A program made the position numbers and the translations under genes. This document shows positions 35,180-47,478 of a DNA stretch of 64,000 bases, piece by piece. Source of the DNA: Rosa chinensis (Eukaryota; Streptophyta; Magnoliopsida; Rosales; Rosaceae); NCBI RefSeq assembly GCF_002994745.2, contig NC_037092.1, forward strand, positions 68,795,823 through 68,859,822. Direction: 5' to 3'. The notes beneath the pieces are model-generated. The model was not told the DNA's origin, ran no database searches, and saw only the letters and a program-made list of their open reading frames with translations. The stretch's first letter is position 1. Every line of letters starts with the position of its first letter.

Positions 35180-35878
35180 CGAGATTGGCTATTTGGCTTT
35201 TCTTCATTCTATCATGATCGTTGTGGACTAGGAGGGATAATGGTCTTCTTCTTTTTTGTTTTCTTTTTTTTACTATTCGTGTCTTGTTTTTAAGCTTATT
35301 TTTTCTTTTGGTAATCATTCGTTGTTTCTTTGGGCTGGTCCCTTAATGAGATAGAAAAATCAATAGAAAAATGCACTCCAAAAAAAAAAAAAGGAAAAAT
35401 CAATAGAAAATATAAAAAGAATTAGATGAACATTATTTTTTTTAAAAAAAAATCAACATTTATGTCCTTTTTAGTAATTATAAACCGTCACAACACTTTT
35501 TATTCACAATTTACCAAACACTCCGAAATTGCTTTTCGTTCTCACAACATTTTCAATAACAGTTTACTAAACACTCAGCTGCTTCCTGTCACAGCAAAAT
35601 CAAAAGTGCTTCATCTCACAGCAAATTTAAAAGTGCTTCCACTCACAGCACAGCAATCCCAAACTAAGCCCTAGCCTAGTTGCAGCAGCTCTGTTGGCTT
35701 GCAAGCCGCCATCGCCAAAGCCAGGAAAGCAGTCGTGCTTGCCTACACCTCCGCCAAATCCAAAGCCAACGTCCAGATTTCTACCTTCCATGTTCGCCAT
35801 CACCGACGATGATCGGGCCAAGTAGATACTATCCTCAATCGTTCCCAAAAACGAGGAGAAAGAAGTCTGATATTCAGG

Positions 35879-36025
35879 TTGACGAAGTGGTGTTAGCTCA
35901 GTGGTTAGAGCACCTACTACCTAATGACGAAGTCATGGGTTCGAGTCACCATGGGGGTAGGAGTGAAATCATTTTATCCTCTTTTTTGAAAATTAAAGAT
36001 TAAAAATATATAAAAATAAATAAAA
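35879..36025 (+). mobile_element. tRNA-derived SINE (about 147 bp)
   Basis: The head contains RNA polymerase III boxes: A box TAGCTCAGTGGTTAGAGC (about 35893) and B box GGTTCGAGTCACC (about 35938). The tail is A-rich (AAAATATATAAAAATAAATA). A 16-bp target duplication AAGTCTGATATTCAGG / AAGTCTGATATCCAGG (35863-35878, 36026-36041; one mismatch) proves the insertion. Confidence 0.88.
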
Positions 36026-36721
36026 AAGTCTGATATCCAGGCTCCGTCAACCAATCCCCTACCAGAACCATAGCTTTGGCCTTCGCCGGTATCACATGTG
36101 GAGAATATACAAATCAGACCCAACTCATCTACCGATCAGCTACAACTCCACCATCCGTGTAAACATAGGCCAGGAGAGCAACAAGGAACAAGAGGCCGCA
36201 GCCTATAGACCAAACATGGCCCCGAGCAAACTCACCGTCACCAAGGAGCAGCCAAGAGAGGAGAGAAAGAGCCTACTTCTTGGTTGAAGGTACAAAACCG
36301 CCACTCACCAAAGCAAGCCACCGTCGATGAAACCCCTCTTACAAGGGTCAGAGAGAAAAGCATTAGGTCATGTAATTAGTTAATTGAAATCTCATATTCT
36401 TTTTTCTTTTCTTTTTTTTTGACGAGAAATCTCATATTCTTATTTACTCACCAACATTATTCCACCCTTAAATAATAAATTTTTAACGCTTCTTCAACTG
36501 GTGGAATTCAAAAATTTATGACGCAATTTGTTTTATTTTTTTATAATTTCTCAAAGTCAAAGAATAATAAAATAAATACAATAAAATATTGTACGAGATT
36601 TCAATAATCTGACAATTATAACACATTCCTAAAATCATACTCAACTAACAATTAGTTTATGGTATAGGAGAATTTGAAGAAAAATAGTGTTAACATGTTT
36701 CTTAATCTTAGGATTGGAAAT

Positions 36722-38156
36722 GTTTTTTTTTTTTGTTAGAACAGAAAGTTTTATCGCACCGAGGTTAAACCTCAATATTGATAGTACATCACATAGTGCA
36801 TAAGACATTTGCTCATGAAAATCGGAAATCATAAGCATCAACTTAAAAAATTTGAAGTTGAGTTGCCCGATTTCAATCATGAGAACCAAATAATACAACA
36901 ACATATAAAACATGGGCCAAAGCAACTTGAGCCCAGAAAATATACATCTCAAACCACCTTAATCATCAGATAAGATGTGATAACCAACTTATCCAATATC
37001 ATTAGATAAGGTAACAACCACCTTATCCAATGTCAAAACTACCCACATATATTCTAAAAGAAACTGCTTGCAACCGATCCTGCCATCCCAATACCATTTC
37101 CACAGCAACATTCTCTAATCGATGAACTCGGCCATCAGGCGATCTCATTTCCTCATATTTCACCCATGCACCATGCAAAGAAAAGTAAAAAAGTCATTAG
37201 AAACAATAGACCAATATGTCTTGGTAATAACAAAACAAAGGCAATTCCAAACCAAAGAAACTGTAGAGGCAAGAAGCTAGAATGCCTAAATATCCAAAAA
37301 AAAAAACTAGAATAGAAGACAAAGTATATACAAAACCTGAAGCACAGACAAATTGGTAGTCAAATATAAAATTTGACAAACAAATATATAAAAATACCCA
37401 CAATCGAACACCACTCCAACGAAAAAGGTGTAGAACATGAAATGTTCATCTAAAATAACTCATAAAATCTTGATAGTAATAAAATAATTTGAGGAAAAAA
37501 TGTTAAGGGGCAGAAACTACAATGCAAGAGTATCAAATATGCCAAGATACTGCAAAAGAGAAAGCCAAAGATGGATCATTGCCCACAACAAAACAACTCT
37601 TGTCCATTTGTTGGAGAACCCGCAATTCTGAACTTGCAAATCATTTGAATCCTCATGAAGACTAGTCACCGAACTTTTGCCAAGCAAATGTGTAGAGCCA
37701 CAGAAAAGAAACAAGGATAGGACAACTTGCGAAGATGATCTCAATCAGAAATCCAAATATATATGGTTAACGCAGGACGTCTATTTTGGGAATAGGATCT
37801 GAAAATTAGATCTGAACAAAACTACTAAACATGTTCTAATTTAAAAAAGAAGAGAAGAGTGCCCAAAGCACCAAGAGCGGATAACCGCGATGAGTGCATA
37901 AGCACTGTTAATGAATATATATGCTTAATTGAAGAAAGAAGAGAAAGAATTACTTTTCTTTCCCTTTACTGGAGGGAAGACAGGGAGAGGCTACACTCAT
38001 CAATAGCAAAAGTTGGATAGCTCAATATCAGATATAGTCCAAAAGAGACCTAGATAGATATAATCAGTAGAGAAAGACTAATTTGATAGTCAATGAAAGT
38101 GCAATAAAGATGAAGAATCGCGCAGGGATCTAGTGAGAGAGAGAGAGAGAGAGAGA
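36722..38156 (-). mobile_element. Retroposon with poly-A tail, inserted in copy B
   Basis: A poly-T run at 36722-36735 is the poly-A tail of a minus-strand insertion. The 9-bp GATTGGAAA flanks it (36713-36721 and 38157-38165), and copy A is uninterrupted here (CTTGATTGGAAAAGTG). About 1.43 kb, no long ORF, with a (GA)n run at the far end (38133-38156). It could be a 5'-truncated LINE or a processed transcript. Confidence 0.65.
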
Positions 38157-38191
38157 GATTGGAAAAGTATGATATTTATAATGTGTTCTAT

Positions 38192-38418
38192 TGTTCAAGT
38201 AAATCTCTATTTTGTGTCTGGCCCAAACTTTAGGTTACTTGACCTAGTGGTAATACGGATTTAACTAGAGATAATATCTTAGAGATATCCATTCAATGTA
38301 TGATTACATTTTCTTATATGATTCAGATTTTATGCATTGTAATCCTCTATATAAAGATACCCCTATTATCAATGAGAATACACAACAATTCTCTCTCAAA
38401 TATCGTTTCCCTAAAATA
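38192..38418 (+). repeat. Copia 5' LTR
   Basis: 227 bp, begins TGTTCAAGTAAATC and ends CCCTAAAATA. A TATATAAAGATAC TATA-like box lies near 38346. Homologous to the LTR at 17121-17354. Confidence 0.85.
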
Positions 38419-39061
38419 CGTTATCAGCACGAAGCCCTAACCCTGAAACCTTAAATTCGTAGCCTTCAAATCCCAGAAACCTTCGCCGCCCACCTTGAAG
38501 CTATCAACTCCAGGAGTCCGAAACCGGCCAGAAAAATACCAAACCGGTCCCAAGAAGAATCTGAAGATCTCCTGCCCGATTCGCCCTTTTTCCATCAACC
38601 AATCACCGTCATCTTTTGTCAGGAACTGAACCCTATCCCAGAATCCCGGAACGGGAAAAACGATCACCAGAATCGACCAAAAACATTCATCAGCAGCCAG
38701 CATAACCTCTGATATCCCTAGCCGGTCTGCCATCTGCCAGTCCCTGCACTTGCAGCACCACTGAGCCCAACGTCAGGAGCCGAGAAGAAGATAGCTCTCA
38801 GTCCCAGGCCCACTGCAGAAGAAGTCAATGGCCTAGAAGTAGAAGTGAAGCCCGAACCCAGAAGCAGAAGACAAGCCGAGGCCCACTAACGCAGGCCCAA
38901 CAAGACGACACGTCAGCATCTTCGTCAGTAGCCACGTCAGCAACTCAGGCGACAAGTCACCGCCGACCACTTTTCGACCATTTTCTGACCACTTTTTCTG
39001 GCCAAATTTTCCGATGACCTATTTCAAGGTATTTTTTTCTAAAAGTTCCCTTTTTTTTAAA

Positions 39062-39175
39062 ATTCAATTTCTCTTTTTTTTCGGGGACTTGCAACCTCCA
39101 TTTTTCTACCCCCCCCCTCTTTTTTTTCGGGGACTTGCAACCTCCATTTTTCTACCCCCCCCCCCCCCCCCCCCC
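39062..39175. repeat. Direct duplication ending in poly-C runs
   Basis: The block TTTCGGGGACTTGCAACCTC plus CATTTTTCTAC occurs twice in tandem. The first copy ends in a 7-base C run, the second in a run of about 22. It lies in the leader of the copia element. Confidence 0.85.
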
Positions 39176-39466
39176 TTTTCTACATCATAGGGGAGCCAAA
39201 TTAAGCCGAATTGTAGGGGTTCGTGCTCACTCCAAGCTTGGAGCTTGTAGAGTCCTCCAAACTTAGAGTTTGTTGAGATAAAACAATCGACCACAAACAT
39301 CATTGTTTCGATCTAATCCAACCCCTCTTGGAATTGAATTTCTTGGAAGTGACTACTCTTGGAAATTCCTAATTTCTTGGAAGCGACTACGCTCAGAAAT
39401 TTTTATTGTTTTCGTGGTAGCCTTTTTTGCTTCGAAACTAACTCTAATCTTTTGTTGTTTTTCAGG

Positions 39467-40576
39467 ATGAGTAACCTGAACAAGTTGAGCTTTGCTCCAC
39501 TAGAGACAACAGGCGTAAGATACCACAAGTGGGTCCGTGATGTGCGCCATCATCTTAAGGCTGATGGGATCCTAAGTACAATCCAAGAGCCAAGTCAGAA
39601 CATGCTTACTCCTCAACAAGCTACCGCTTTTGAAGCGAATAGAGCTACGAGAGAGGCTAATGAAGTTAAAACCATAATTCTCATGACAAGGCACATGAAT
39701 GACGCACTCCAAAATGAGTACCTCAATGAGGAAGACCCCAGAAAACTATGGGTAGAACTCAAGCAGCGTTTTGGCAACATTCGTGACTCCCTGCTTCCTG
39801 ATTTAGAAGTGAGATGACATAGCCTCCACTTTTGTGATTTCAAGTCTGTACTTGACTATAATTCGGAAGCACTTAGTATCAAGTCTTTAATGAAATTCTG
39901 TGGGCAGAAAATCACTGATGCGATGTTGATCGAGAAGACTCTTTCTACCTTCCCCGTCTCTGCATTGATGATAACCAAGAACTATCGGATTCATGTCAAT
40001 GCTGGACGCATCACAAAATTTCATGAGCTTATTGGTGCCATGAACGTAGCTGAAAAGCATGACAACATACTTGTGAAGAACTATAACTCCAGACCCGTGG
40101 GAGAAAAGCCAATTCCGGAGTCTAATTATAGTAGCGCCCCTAAGGGAGGGCCCCAGGAATGAAACCCTAAGGAAAGGGATTATTCTGGACGTTCTGGTCC
40201 ATATTCTCGCCCCAAAGAGGAAGGAAACTGCCAAGATACGCGTGCACAGAGCCGTGGAGGTCAACATGTAAAGAGAGAGAGAGGTAAAGCCTCCGGCTAT
40301 AGTGGTGGCACCACCAAGGATCATAGCCTTCCCCAACGCGCTCTAGGCACGCCTCGATCAAGGGAGCCTGACCATGATGATGCTTGTCTTCGGTGTGGAG
40401 CATCCGGACATTGGGCTAAAGCATGTAATGCACCCCAGAATGTTGCTAACGCGTACAAGACGTATCGTGAAGCAAGGGAAGCAAATTATATGGAGCAAGA
40501 AGATCAAGATGACGATTTCGCTCTAAGGGTTGAAGACTTCAAAGGCCAAGATCTAGAGACTGGGGATTTTGATTAA
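39467..40576 (+). pseudogene. Copia gag, full length with two in-frame TGA stops
   Basis: The frame is continuous for 370 codons from MSNLNKLSFAPLETTGVRYH to TAA at 40574-40576. It is broken only by TGA at 39815-39817 (where a W-type position follows LLPDLEVR) and TGA near 40160 (after SSAPKGGPQE). Features: the copia gag core (LWVELKQRFGNIRDSLLPDL), a basic region (SGRSGPYSRPKEEG) and one CCHC zinc knuckle CLRCGASGHWAKAC, then an acidic tail ending KGQDLETGDFD. This capsid-type protein would package element RNA if intact. Confidence 0.85.
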
Positions 40577-42367
40577 GTCTTTTTATTTTCCAAGAGATGT
40601 AATAAGCAATTGCCATATATTTTTGTAGTAGATGTCAATGGTTTAGTATTTCTTCAAAGTAGGCTCACCCAAAGTAAGTGTGATGTCTAGGAAGGTTCTG
40701 AGATTAGTGGTACTTAAATGAGCCTTGCTCCACCGACATCTCTCTACTCACTTGGTCACGTTTATTTTGGAGTTACCGAAAGAAGTTAGACAACTACTAT
40801 TGTTTCGCATTAGCTAGCATTTTGGATTAGATTTTCTTTCATCAGAGAGACAATGATGTAACTCCTTTGGCTTATGAATGAAATTTCGAGTTCTTTTCAT
40901 TATAACTCCATTTTGATTCTGAACATATTACTTTGTGACTACAATGGCTGGGCCATCAGTATTAATTCAAGGATATGGAATAGCCCAAGTTCCACTTGCT
41001 AAATGGCACCTTAATCACTGTCACATAAACTCTCTACGCTCCTAAGGCCAATCGCACCTATGAATAGCCAACGGATTTCATGCGAAAATGCATGTAGAGA
41101 ACATAAATGAGTTCCTTTGCAATATCTCTAACGATTGCGAACAAAGGCGCATCTGAGAGAAGTTTATGTGTCTCTCTAGTGGACTCTATGTCACTATTCG
41201 AGCTATTAAATGCAATAAAGTTGTGAGAGAAGATCTCTTGGATTTAGACACATATTGACTTTGTCACGACTCACGAAAAGATAGGTTATCCTGGTCATGA
41301 TATGATGATCCGTCTACCAAAGACTTCACATAGACATCCTTTTCTTCGAGCGAAACGAAGCATGAATCAAAAGTTGATTCTTGGACTAAGTGTGACCGTC
41401 GCCACCGTCCACTGCCAACCTAGGGCTGGCATAGTCCTTATCCATGACGCTATAGATAGCGTACATCATGGTGATGTTGCAATCACCAACTTTACTTCAA
41501 ATAGCATTTCAAACGCTTAGGCCCAACCAAAATCCTCATTGGTTGATTCTAAGACCTCTCGCTCATTTTACAAAGTCCGTTCCTTAGGGAAATTAGGACT
41601 GAGACCGTCCTATGCAAAGGATATGAAAATACTCATTCTGTTCTTACATAGAATCCATGGGGATTCTATGGACTGCTTCAACCAACTTGCGGATGTTTAA
41701 ATATTTCATGATGTTGGTTGACATGTAAACACGCTGGTCACATGTTGTGCCATTGTCCACTTGTAATGCTGCTTATGCTACACTTCTAGCACATCTCATA
41801 TGACAACAGGCTCACTCCCCGAATCATCTTATTCAGTCAATTGGATTTGACTATGCTAGAGAGTTTACATCAAAAACTTTTGATGGTTATTGCAATGGGA
41901 CTGATGTTGGACATCATATTCCCATGTACACACCCAAATGGTCTCGCGGAAATGACTACAACGATAGTCAGGACATTGGTAATGCACACCAATCCCCTTA
42001 TATCCGCTTGGGGTGATGCAATATCGCATGCAGCTATGCTAATTCGTCTAAGACCCACCGTCACTCAATCTACCTATGCGTTATAGCTAGTGACTGGGTA
42101 CAAGTATCGTAGCTACACATATTTGAGTGTGCCATTTATGTGCCAATTGCGCCTCCACAGCTCCCTATGATGGGTCCTTACAAACGAATGGGTAACTACG
42201 TTAGATTTGAGACTCCAACAATCGTCCGCCACTTAATGTCATTGCTAGGTGATCTCCTTACCACTAGATTTGTGGATGTCACTTTGATGAGATGGTCTTC
42301 CCGTCGTTAGGGGGAGATAAGAACACAGATGTTCAGCAGGAACTACATGAATTGTCGTTATCTGTCC

Positions 42368-43048
42368 CTAGGGGTCATCATTTGGCCCTTCAGCCCTAAG
42401 CTCGCCCGGCCCGTAAGGCCGAAGCCCGACCCGGCCCTTGTATTAGGGCAGGCCGGCCCGACCCTTTCTAAAATAAGGTAGGGTATGGGCCTTGAAAATG
42501 AAGCCCGGCCCATTTGAGCCCGTTAGGGCCAAGCCCGGCCTGGCCCTTTAAGCCCGCCCTGAATAAACCCTAATAATTTTTTATTTTTTCTATTTTTTAA
42601 TTATGTTTCTCTTTTTTCTATAATATGCAATTTATCTCTTTCTTTGTAATTGATTTCATAAGTTTTGTTTTCTTTAATTTCTATTTTCTTTGTTACACAA
42701 CAATTAATATTGGGAGATTTATATAGATAGTTAATTGAATATAACCCCCTTAACTAATATTAATAAATGTTACAAGTTAATTCCTATATATTTGTATGTG
42801 TGTGTGTATTAAATATGATCAATAGAAAATAATGAGTTTTTTATTACCTATATATATCATTGAGCCATATTTTGAGAAGAAAAAAATAATGTTTTTTTTT
42901 TTTGTTAAACAAAAGAAGGCCCATTTTGGCCCTAGCGGATCGGGCAGGTAAGGGTTAGCATATTTGTTGACTTTGACTAGGATCGGCCCGACCCTAAGCC
43001 CTAAAATTTTGGGTAGGGTCGGCCCTAGCCCGGCCCATGATAACCCCT
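42368..43048. mobile_element. hAT-like MITE inside the copia element
   Basis: An 8-bp target duplication ATCTGTCC flanks it (42360-42367, 43049-43056). The left end is CTAGGGGTCATCAT; the right end ATGATAACCCCT is its inverted partner with one mismatch. Both sub-terminal regions are rich in GCCCGGCCC motifs. No coding capacity. Confidence 0.85.
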
Positions 43049-44764
43049 ATCTGTCCTCATTATGTCCAATCTCGATCTCTGCTAAAGTGAGGAGATCACA
43101 CATATCTACTGCGAATATGCATGCAAGGATGGACGTCCCTAAGAGATGACGTAACGCCACCCTACATGGTAGTAGGCATGGCACCAACGTCAAAGAAAAG
43201 TGGCACTCTGCCGTTACAGGCCATGGCCCCAGCTAGGATGTGTGGGAGGCCCGTGGGTGCGAAAGATGTTTTGGCACAACTCAATCCTTGGATCATCGAC
43301 ACTCATCCATCTCATGAGTATCTTCCAAATTATGGTTATCATTGGGAGATGCCTCAACATTAAAACCTATTCCTGAGAGTATAGAGTTCAACAAAAATTA
43401 CACTAGTGTACATAAGACGTGGGATAGAAACTCCATCATAATTGATGATGTAGTTGCGCATTTCATTGTGCATGAGTTTGTTTAGTCCGATGATATCAAA
43501 CCATGCTCCGTTGATGAATGAATGCCAACGTAGAGAAATTTGGCCTAAATGGAAAGATGCGATTCATGTTAAGTTGGATTCTCTAACGAAGAGGAAGGTT
43601 TTCGAGACAGTAATGTCAACACCTCCTAGCATAAAACCTATTGACTAATGGGTCTTCGTTATAAATTGTGATGAGAAAAATAGATGGCAATCTCGCCTTA
43701 TGGTGCAAGGCTTCTCACAAAACGCCTTGGAATTGACTACGATGAGACATATTCTCTCATAATGGATGTCATTGCACTCTACTACCCTGTCAGTTCTGTA
43801 GTTTTTGAATAACTGAACAAGCAGCTTACAAATGTGGTCACTACGTATCTCTATGGGGATCTAGATACAGAATATACATGATGGTTCATGGTGAACTTCA
43901 TTTACCCAAGTCAAGTGGCTCTAGACCACAGTGCGCATTTACAATAAGATTGAAACGCTCACTAAAGTGACTACTTGATTAGGAAGGAATATGCCCGCGC
44001 ATTTCCATAACAAGTTTCAGATTCTATCGCGGTTCATGTTGGACATGATCTTCATTGGAACCCCTTAAAGAGTTAAGGGAAACTGCTAAATACTTGAAAT
44101 CCGATTTTGAGATGAAGGATTTTGGGAGAACACGATTATGTCTCGGTTTGGAACTTGAACATAGTGACGATAGATGCTTAGACATTTTGACAAGGTCAAG
44201 CCTTCAAGCACCCCATGATCATCCGTAGTCTTGATCCTGAAAAGGATCTTCTTCGTTCAAATGATGATGACGAAGATGTGCTAGAGGCAGAAGTGTCTTA
44301 CTTAAGTACAATAGGCGCATTATTGTACTTAGCTCAATGCACAAGACTAGACATCTCATATGTTGTGAACTTGCTAGCTAAGGTATAACTCTGCGCCAAC
44401 GCAACGCCATTGGATTGGTGTAAAAGATATCTTTCGATACTTGAGATGTACGATTGATCTATATGGGCTTGTTCTATCCCTACAAAGAGATGATGGATTT
44501 AGACCCATCACACACCAGGAACGCCGCCAACACTGGCCTGCGTCATATAATCCCCATCCCAGAACGACATGTGTTTTGAAAGGTTTTGCTGATGTTGGGT
44601 ATCTCTCTGACTCACACAAAGGTCATTCCCAAACTGGTTAAGTGTTCACCATAGGTAAGACCGCAATATCTTGGAGATCTACAGAATAGATCCTAGTTGC
44701 TATATCTTCGAACAATGCAAAGATTATTGCTCTTCATGAAGTGGTTCATGAATGTATATGGATC

Positions 44765-45088
44765 ACTGTTCTAAAACTCGACAGCCCAGGCCTCCTAGGC
44801 GTTGGGCGGTGCCTCTCCGCCTCGACTAATGAAGAATCGATGATTCTAGGCGTTTGGATTTTAGGCGGGCGCCCAGGAGGTTAGGCGGGCTCCCAAGCGG
44901 TCTAGGCTGATTAGGCGGACGCTTAGGCGGATTAGGCGGCTAGGCGGTAGGCACTTCGCTTAGGCCTTTTTATTATTATTATTTTTTTTTTTTTGTATAT
45001 TTGTATGCTTATTACTTAACATTCTCTCCCTATTTTGATTCTTGAGGACTCTTTTGAAATTTGAATATTCTAGATGCAATTTTATTAC
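44765..45088. repeat. AGGCGG-rich transposon fragment replacing the copia 3' end
   Basis: Starts CACTGTTCTAAAACTCG and continues with many TTAGGCGG/AGGCGGG motifs. It resembles in style the end of the 1684-2946 hAT-type element (GTTTTAAAACGC then AAGGCG motifs). The far end is not recognisable, so this is probably a truncated insertion or a deletion junction. Confidence 0.4.
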
Positions 45089-45519
45089 TCTGTAAGCCTT
45101 ATATATTTTTAATTATCAATGAGAATACACAGCAATTCTCTCTCAAATACCATTTCCCTAAAACACTAATATTATTTTTGATAAAATTTAATTATTCTGA
45201 CACAGCTCAAGACTTTGGATACATAACTAATTTGTTTACAAAGAAGTCTAAATAAATAACAAAAACTAAAGATACTTTTTAAAATATATCTTTACAGTTT
45301 GGCTTTTAAATTCTAAATTCTGGTTCCGCCTTAAATCTGTTGCAAAAATTATATTAATGTATAGGTTGCATGAGGCACATCCATGTCCCCATATAGGCAT
45401 ATATGAATATATGATCTTTGATCATTTCAGTCACAAATAGTTCTCAATATGGTCATCTCATAACTGAAAATAATGCACCTAGACGATTACTCTAGAGCAA
45501 ATCCTTAAAAAAAAAAATA

Positions 45520-45560
<41 letters not shown>

Positions 45561-45564
<4 letters not shown>

Positions 45565-46678
45565 TCCTATCCAGAGCGGAGCTCCGCTTTGAAATTAACG
45601 TGTGAAGTTCGAGTTTTGGGTCACTTTTCGGTTGCATATCCACATCTCGACCGTTCAGTTTTTAGGTACTAGTGTATAGATCATCTCTGCAAATTTTCAG
45701 CCAAATTGATGATCGTTAAGGTATCTGACTCGCTTAAACCAATGGAGGGACTAAATCTGTCAACCTGAACCGTACTAGCTTTAAGGCAGTTATCAATGCC
45801 TTAACGATCATCATTTTGGCTGAAAATTTGCAGAGATGATCTATACACTAGTACCTAAAAAGTGAACGGTCGAGATGTGGATATGCAACCGAAAAGTGAC
45901 CCAAAACTCGAACTTCACACGTTAATTTTCAAAGCGGAGCTCCGCTTTGAAAATTAACGTGTGAAGTTCGAGTTTTGGGTCACTTTTCGGTCGCATATCC
46001 ACATCTTGACCGTTCAATTTTTAGGTACTAGTGTATAGATCATCTCTGCAAATTTTCAGCCAAAATGATGATCGTTAAGGTATCTGACTCGCTTAAACCA
46101 ATGGAGGGACTAAATCTGTCAACCTGAACCGTACTAGCTTTAAGGCAGTTATCAATGCCTTAACGATCATCATTTTGGCTGAAAATTTGCAGAGACGATC
46201 TATACACTAGTACCTAAAAACTGAACGGTCGAGATGTGGATATGCGACCGAAAAGTGACCCAAAACTTGAACTTCACACGTTAATTTTCAAAGCGGAGCT
46301 CCGCTTTGAAAATTAACGTGTGAAGTTCAAGTTTTGGGTCACTTTTCGGTTGCATATCCACATCTCGACCGTTCAGTTTTTAGGTACTAGTGTATAGATC
46401 ATCTCTGCAAATTTTCAGCCAAATTGATGATCGTTAAGGTATCTGACTCGCTTAAACCAATGGAGGGACTAAATCTGTCAACCTGAACCGTACTAGCTTT
46501 AAGGCAGTTATCAATGCCTTAACGATCATCATTTTGGCTGAAAATTTGCAGAGACGATCTATACACTAGTACCTAAAAACTGAACGATCGAGATGTGAAT
46601 ATGCGACCGAAAAGTGACCCAAAACTTGAACTTCACACGTTAATTTTCAAAGCGGAGCTCCGCTCTGGATAGAATCTG
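45561..46678. mobile_element. Foldback element concatemer: three ~359-bp inverted-repeat units
   Basis: The perfect palindrome AGCGGAGCTCCGCT occurs four times, at 45575, 45933, 46292 and 46651, spaced 358, 359 and 359 bp. Each interval is itself a long inverted repeat (TTTGAAATTAACGTGTGAAG at one end, its complement at the other; TTTAGGTACTAGTGTATAGA inside both arms). The outer ends CAGATCCTATCCAGAGCGG and CGCTCTGGATAGAATCTG form a terminal inverted repeat. Copy A lacks it. Confidence 0.88.
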
Positions 46679-47106
46679 TAGTTCATAGGCAACTCTTGTT
46701 TTCATCCTGCACCTCATGTGCACCACTTGTGCAACTCACTCGGCTCGCAGGCACCACCTGTATATATATATTCTAAGATGCACTTATATGTAATTAACCC
46801 AATTAAAAACTTGAAAACATTTGCACTGAGTAGCAACACATTGGTAATTGCATCGATCTCTTCTTTTTACTGATGATGCCCTTTATCATATAACAGTATA
46901 TAATTTACGCACAATTTAGCACAATCCCTACGAAAGAAAAAGAAAACCGACATATTAATTCCAATGTAGCAGCTAGCTATATTAATAGAGCAACTATCCT
47001 TTTTCGACTAATTACTTTGTGGAAGCTAGAGAAGCAGGTTTGTGTTCTTCCTTGTGGCTTTGTCTTGAGGGCTTTTGTATCTTCTCATCATCTGCGAGCA
47101 CTGGCT

Positions 47107-47478
47107 TCATATACCCATGGCCGTTCCCCCAACCATGGCTAAGCTGCTAGGATGATCTTTGCAAAGAGAGGGACTAGAACAGACGCTTTGTTTCTTCTTC
47201 TCTGAGGCTCCATTATCCTCTTCTGTACAGGCTTTACCCATAAAATTGCCAATCTCATAACTAAAGAACGAACCAGGTTGAAACCTCATGAACTCTTCTT
47301 TCGGTCTCATACTTGGCCTAACATCACCAGTGGTACCGAAGCTGCTAGGGTTCCCAGACCACGGCGTCAAGAACGAGCGATCAACCTGCAAGAAAGAAGT
47401 TAATCGCTTGTAGCGATATTGATCCTCCTCGTCGAGTACTTGTTCAGTCGCATATGATTCTTCTTCCATCGTCACCAA
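47107..47478 (-). pseudogene. Unknown small plant protein, copy B (truncated by frameshift)
   Basis: Duplicate of the 20077-20553 gene. The frame opens with MVTMEEESYATEQVLDEE and shares FLQVDRSFLTPWSGNPSSF and RPKEEFMRFQPGSFFSYEI. It lacks 18 nt near the start and 9 nt before TSFLQ relative to copy A (both in frame). It loses one base near 47125 (CCGTTCCCCCAACC against CCATTCCGCCCAACC), so the last ~35 residues are replaced by a short wrong end. The downstream sequence still encodes a C-terminus like that of copy A in another frame. Possibly still transcribed; function unknown. Confidence 0.6.

Larger units (their letters stand above)
31951..35673. mobile_element. hAT-like MITE interrupted by a solo LTR
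   Basis: The left end GGCCCAATTTGCGATTG and the right end (minus strand GGGCTTAGTTTGGGATTG) are similar inverted termini. Sub-terminal repeats of the AAAAGTGCTT type occur on both sides (31990s and 35590-35640). Boundaries are approximate, and I did not find a clear target duplication. Confidence 0.5.
38192..45165 (+). mobile_element. Ty1/copia retrotransposon, degenerate, with internal insertions
   Basis: 5' LTR 38192-38418, primer-site-like GTTATCAGCACGAAGCCC at 38420, leader, gag 39467-40576, then pol remnants in copia order: pre-integrase segment near 41270-41340, integrase to about 42300, reverse transcriptase 43500-43900, RNase H to about 44750. The 3' LTR is reduced to about 45089-45165. 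A hAT-like MITE (42368-43048) and an AGGCGG-rich fragment (44765-45088) interrupt it. CTAAT after the 3' end and CTAT before the 5' end look like a damaged 5-bp target duplication. Same family as 13345-17354. Confidence 0.87.

Noticed and set aside
35889..35960. tRNA gene
   Set aside because: Only the two promoter boxes are tRNA-like; no complete cloverleaf, and an A-rich tail and 16-bp target duplication show it is a SINE.
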